Source of the DNA: an uncultured Bacteroidota bacterium
GTDB taxonomy: Bacteria; Bacteroidota; Bacteroidia; UKL13-3
Direction of reading: 5' to 3'
DNA length: 8,093 nucleotides
Assembly: GCA_903888395.1 (NCBI GenBank)
Contig: CAISTO010000146.1
Span: forward strand, 1-8,093
In this document: positions 5,751-8,093 of the stretch, piece by piece
Layout: each line of letters starts with the position of its first letter
How positions within the stretch are numbered: position 1 is the stretch's first letter
Program-made: the position numbers and the translations under genes
Notes under the pieces: model-generated
Told to the model about the DNA's origin: nothing
The model's database searches: none
Seen by the model: the letters and a program-made list of their open reading frames with translations, nothing else

Positions 5751-5773
5751 TGGTTGGTGTCCCTACCAATCCA
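5751..5773. repeat. TTGGTG/ACCAA hairpin module, copy 2
   Basis: TGGTTGGT pairs with ACCAA and CCA, with a bulged T at 5770, as in the copy at 1260-1284. TTAATTTTCGCCA follows, which replaces the T-rich tract that follows copy 1 and leads into the next modules. Confidence 0.65.
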
Positions 5774-5803
5774 CTTAATTTTCGCCACAATTCAAGCTAA
5801 TAT

Positions 5804-5837
5804 CTACAAATTATTTGAATCCTCAGATAATTTGTAG
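5804..5837. repeat. CTACAAATTAT/ATAATTTGTAG hairpin, copy 1
   Basis: Perfect 11-bp arms (5804-5814 with 5827-5837) around a 12-base loop. The AGACG hairpin follows with no gap. A homologous copy with a longer loop lies at 6281-6330. Confidence 0.8.
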
Positions 5838-5857
5838 AGACGTTTAATTAAACGTCT
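5838..5857. repeat. AGACG/CGTCT hairpin, copy 2
   Basis: AGACGTTTAATTAAACGTCT, identical to 1573-1592, with a run of T following on the plus strand. It lies in a region between divergent genes, so no known transcript ends here in that direction. Confidence 0.75.
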
Positions 5858-5869
5858 TTTTTAATTCGA

Positions 5870-5892
5870 AGTGTGAATTATAAATCCACACT
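5870..5892. repeat. AGTGTG/CACACT hairpin, copy 2
   Basis: AGTGTGAATT and AATCCACACT pair with a single A-C mismatch around ATA. CTGGCGGG follows, as in the half copy at 1645-1661. Confidence 0.7.
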
Positions 5893-5935
5893 GGCGGGTT
5901 TACATGTTTGTTTGAATGTTAAATAATTCCACGTA

Positions 5936-5959
5936 GGGCGCAGACCTATGTGTCTGCCC
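5936..5959. repeat. GGGCGCAGAC/GTCTGCCC hairpin
   Basis: GCAGAC (5940-5945) pairs with GTCTGC (5952-5957), and flanking G and C residues extend the stem past a bulged C. The core CAGACCTATGTGTCTG resembles intergenic repeats that I recall from several bacterial groups; this is from memory and unchecked. Confidence 0.6.
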
Positions 5960-5981
5960 AAAAACACAAATAAACGCGAAG

Positions 5982-6001
5982 AGACATACGGCCGTATGTC
6001 T
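5982..6001. repeat. AGAC/GTCT perfect palindrome with a GGCC centre
   Basis: AGACATACGGCCGTATGTCT is a perfect 20-bp palindrome with GAAG before it and TTTGTTTG after it. It has the same AGAC...GTCT ends and length as the copies at 1573, 5838 and 6331, but a different self-complementary centre. Confidence 0.7.
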
Positions 6002-6045
6002 TTGTTTGAAAAAAAGGAATGCTCAACAATTAACAACGGAACTCA

Positions 6046-6065
6046 CCCTTCCTAATAAGGAAGGG
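6046..6065. repeat. CCCTTCCT/AGGAAGGG hairpin
   Basis: Perfect 8-bp arms around AATA. The flanks CTCA and CAGGGTAGG make it look like a common REP-type repeat (CTCACCC...GGGCAGGGT). It has no T run and no adjacent gene end. Confidence 0.65.
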
Positions 6066-6100
6066 CAGGGTAGGTGTTTTGAAATTATCAATCACAAGTG

Positions 6101-6115
6101 ACGCACGCAATGCGT
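6101..6115. repeat. Short ACGCA/TGCGT hairpin
   Basis: ACGCA and TGCGT pair around CGCAA. A short stem of unknown role in the run of repeats. Confidence 0.4.
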
Positions 6116-6151
6116 AGCTTAACATTTGCGATAGCGGTGTTATTTGATAAA

Positions 6152-6172
6152 GTGTGAATTACAAATCCACAC
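6152..6172. repeat. AGTGTG/CACAC hairpin, copy 3
   Basis: GTGTGAATT and AATCCACAC pair around ACA with one A-C mismatch. It is followed by CAGCGG, where copies 1 and 2 have TGGC. This copy is not preceded by an AGACG hairpin, so the two modules are separable. Confidence 0.65.
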
Positions 6173-6193
6173 CAGCGGATAAGCAATCCAGGT

Positions 6194-6232
6194 GTGTCGA
6201 GACTAGACCACACTTCGACAGGCTCAGTGACC
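6194..6232. repeat. TTCGACAGGCTCAGTGACC repeat with flanking inverted arm
   Basis: TGTCGAG near 6195 can pair imperfectly with CTTCGACA at 6213-6220. The TTCGACAGGCTCA core matches a bacterial intergenic repeat that I recall from many unrelated genomes. CTAGACCA just before it resembles CTAGACCATCA in composite copy B, so this may replace the G+C-rich tail in a third composite copy. Confidence 0.55.
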
Positions 6233-6280
6233 AATAATTCAGTTCTCAAGGCCAACGCTCGCCACAATTCAAACTAATAT

Positions 6281-6330
6281 CTACAAATTATTTATTCCGA
6301 TGTGTCGGAAATGATTCAGCTAATTTGTAG
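6281..6330. repeat. CTACAAATTA/TAATTTGTAG hairpin, copy 2, with a nested hairpin
   Basis: Ten-base perfect arms (6281-6290 with 6321-6330) around a 30-base loop. The loop contains the 16-mer TTCCGATGTGTCGGAA at 6295-6310, absent from the loop of the copy at 5804-5837. CGCTCGCCACAATTCAA precedes it, and the AGACG-type hairpin follows with no gap. Confidence 0.8.
6295..6310. repeat. TTCCGA/TCGGAA hairpin module, copy 2
   Basis: Identical to 1475-1490 but in a different setting: here it sits inside the loop of another hairpin. Confidence 0.75.
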
Positions 6331-6350
6331 AGACCTTGCATGCAACGTCT
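6331..6350. repeat. AGAC/GTCT hairpin with a TTGCATGCAA centre
   Basis: AGACCTTGCATGCAACGTCT pairs throughout except for one C-C mismatch, and a run of T follows. The centre differs from the TTTAATTAAA centre of copies 1 and 2, yet is also self-complementary. It lies about 125 bases upstream of the dehydrogenase start. Confidence 0.7.
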
Positions 6351-6474
6351 TTTTTATTTAATAAGCACTATCATAACTAATTTTCGAAAATAAACTTTAA
6401 ACTTGCACAAGTTTTTTAATTTATTATTATGTTCATTCATAATAAATTTTTTTATCATCAATTTTCAAAATAAT

Positions 6475-8093
6475 ATGAACGGATTTTTTAAAGTTCCAAC
6501 TCCAGTAAACGAACCAGTATTAAATTATGCACCTGGTAGCAAAGAACGCAAAGATTTAAAAGATGCTTTAACCGAAGCACGTGCTAAAACAATAGATGTT
6601 CCCATGTATATAGGTGGGAGTGAGGTTCGCAGTGGCAATACCATGAACATGCATCCACCTCACGATCACCAACATTTGTTAGGACAGTTTCATGTAAGTG
6701 ATGCAAGTCATGTAACTGCCGCTATCAATGCAGCATTAGCAGCCAAACCAAAGTGGGAAGCATTAACTTGGGAGCAACGTGCAGCTATATTTTTAAAAGC
6801 AGCCGATTTAATAGCAGGTCCTTACCGTGCTAAATTGAATGCTGCTACCATGTTGGCACAAAGTAAAAATGCATATCAAGCGGAAATAGATGCGGCCTGC
6901 GAATTCATAGATTTTTTACGTTTCAATGTAAATTTTATGAGCCAAATTTACAATGAGCAACCACAGTCGGGAAAAGGCATGTGGAATAGAATTGAATACC
7001 GTCCATTAGAAGGATTTATTTATGCATTGACTCCCTTTAATTTTACTGCCATAGCTGGCAATTTGCCAACTAGTGCTGCCATGATGGGTAATGTAATAGT
7101 TTGGAAACCGGCAAATACACAAGTTTATTCGGCCAATGTATTAATGGAAGTTTTTAAGTTAGCAGGTGTGCCCGATGGTGTTATTAATTTAATATATCCA
7201 AGTGGTCCGGTAGCTGCAGAAGTGGTGTTTAACCATCCTGATTTTGCAGGCATACATTTTACAGGAAGTACAGGTGTTTTTCAAAGTATTTGGAATACCA
7301 TTGGAACCAATATTCACAAATATAAAACGTATCCAAGAATAGTAGGGGAAACAGGTGGTAAAGATTTTATTGTAGCGCATCATTCTGCCAATGTAAATGC
7401 GGTGGTAACAGCATTGGTTCGTGGTTCATTTGAGTACCAAGGACAAAAATGTTCTGCCGCGAGTCGTGCCTATATTCCCAATAATATGTGGGCAGAGGTA
7501 AAAGAAAAAATGCTGAAAGAAATGGCTACATTCCAAGTTGGTCCGGTAGAAGATTTTAGGAATTTTGTAAATGCGGTGATTGACGAAAAATCATTTGATA
7601 AATTAGCAAAATACATAGATGAAGCCAAGGCAGATTCAACTTGCGAAATCATTGCCGGAGGCACTTATGATAAAAGCAAAGGTTGGTTCATAGCGCCAAC
7701 TGTAATAGTTACTACTAATCCCAAATACACCACCATGTGTGAAGAATTATTTGGTCCGGTTTTAACGCTTTATGTGTATGACGCAGCTCAATTTGAAGAG
7801 ACATTAGCATTGGTAGATTCAACCAGTATTTATGCATTAACAGGTGCAGTTTTAGCGCAAGACAGGTATGCAATAGAATTAGCAACTGTGAAGTTAAGAA
7901 ATGCAGCGGGTAATTTTTATATTAATGATAAGCCAACTGGCGCAGTTGTTGGTCAGCAGCCATTTGGTGGTGCGCGTGCAAGTGGTACAAATGATAAAGC
8001 AGGTGCAATGATTAACTTAATGCGTTGGGTGAGTCAGCGAACTATTAAAGAAACTTTTGTATCGCCAGAAAGATATGAATATGACTTTATGAA
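6475..8093 (+). CDS. pruA: 1-pyrroline-5-carboxylate (glutamate semialdehyde) dehydrogenase, 3' end cut
   Basis: Oxidises L-glutamate gamma-semialdehyde, in equilibrium with P5C, to glutamate using NAD+ (EC 1.2.1.88), the second step of proline breakdown. The frame runs 539 codons from ATG 6475 (MNGFFKVPTPVNEPV) to the window edge with no stop, close to the usual full length of about 540-545, so only a few residues are probably missing. Aldehyde dehydrogenase features are in order: oxyanion Asn189 in TPFNFTA, WKPA of the cofactor site, HFTGSTGVF (about 261-269), general base Glu292 in GETGGKDF, nucleophile Cys326 in YQGQKCSAASR, EELFGPVL, and QQPFGGARASGTNDKAG. The N-terminal part (YAPGSKERKDL, HDHQHLLGQF) resembles the ALDH4A1-type P5C dehydrogenase rather than the PutA fusion. 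No Shine-Dalgarno sequence is visible. It is divergent from the polysaccharide operon, so it is probably unrelated to it. Confidence 0.95.
   Translation, partial: MNGFFKVPTPVNEPVLNYAPGSKERKDLKDALTEARAKTIDVPMYIGGSEVRSGNTMNMHPPHDHQHLLGQFHVSDASHVTAAINAALAAKPKWEALTWEQRAAIFLKAADLIAGPYRAKLNAATMLAQSKNAYQAEIDAACEFIDFLRFNVNFMSQIYNEQPQSGKGMWNRIEYRPLEGFIYALTPFNFTAIAGNLPTSAAMMGNVIVWKPANTQVYSANVLMEVFKLAGVPDGVINLIYPSGPVAAEVVFNHPDFAGIHFTGSTGVFQSIWNTIGTNIHKYKTYPRIVGETGGKDFIVAHHSANVNAVVTALVRGSFEYQGQKCSAASRAYIPNNMWAEVKEKMLKEMATFQVGPVEDFRNFVNAVIDEKSFDKLAKYIDEAKADSTCEIIAGGTYDKSKGWFIAPTVIVTTNPKYTTMCEELFGPVLTLYVYDAAQFEETLALVDSTSIYALTGAVLAQDRYAIELATVKLRNAAGNFYINDKPTGAVVGQQPFGGARASGTNDKAGAMINLMRWVSQRTIKETFVSPERYEYDFM

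Larger units (their letters stand above)
5272..6474. other. Repeat-filled region between divergent genes, no supported gene
   Basis: About 1.2 kb between the wza-like gene (leftward) and the P5C dehydrogenase gene (rightward). It should contain two promoters. It also contains heptamer arrays (5404-5747) and a run of hairpin repeats (5751-6350). About 6360-6474 is AT-rich and likely holds the promoter and leader of the dehydrogenase gene, though I see no full consensus. Open frames on the minus strand over 5374-5722 arise from the heptamers and are not called. Confidence 0.75.

Noticed and set aside
6398..6405. TAAACTTG as a -7 box for the dehydrogenase gene
   Set aside because: It has one mismatch to TAnnTTTG and no TTG at the right distance upstream; AT-rich sequence gives many such near matches.
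7189..7664. Two 64-codon minus-strand frames
   Set aside because: Both are antisense to the aldehyde dehydrogenase gene, whose catalytic motifs are intact on the plus strand.

Overview
The window is low-G+C DNA that most likely comes from a member of the Bacteroidota. The reasons are a short Wza-like export lipoprotein paired with a Wzc-like tyrosine kinase, a winged-helix/degenerate nucleotidyltransferase protein of a kind I associate with that phylum, TAnnTTTG-type -7 boxes, absence of clear Shine-Dalgarno sequences, and an ALDH4-like P5C dehydrogenase. I cannot name a genus.

Layout. Positions 1-116 (minus) hold the first 38 codons of an unidentified gene. Positions 202-747 (minus) encode a 181-residue winged-helix protein fused to an inactive-looking nucleotidyltransferase fold. 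Positions 748-1949 form a non-coding stretch of about 1.2 kb packed with hairpin repeats. Positions 1950-4457 and 4459-5271 (both minus) are a two-gene operon, wza-like then wzc-like, separated by one base and closed by a clear terminator at 1918-1944. Positions 5272-6474 are a second repeat-filled gap of about 1.2 kb between divergent genes. Positions 6475-8093 (plus) encode 1-pyrroline-5-carboxylate dehydrogenase, cut by the window edge probably a few residues before its end.

How the genes work together. The lipoprotein and the inner-membrane kinase should form the trans-envelope export and chain-length control machinery for a capsule or exopolysaccharide. The kinase ends in an extreme Tyr-Gly repeat, 17 tyrosines in 38 residues, presumably its autophosphorylation tail. 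No glycosyltransferase, flippase or polymerase is present. The winged-helix gene may be a locus-linked regulator, but that is inference. The P5C dehydrogenase is proline/glutamate catabolism and appears unrelated.

The most unusual content is in the two gaps. First, arrays of different 7-bp units run in exact 7-bp register at 756-790, 955-989, 5404-5480, 5537-5662, 5682-5709 and 5734-5747, and loosely share the skeleton YNNGAR. Second, a mosaic of hairpin modules recurs in both gaps in the same orientation; modules are swapped, nested or lost between copies, and several stems differ by paired changes that keep base pairing.
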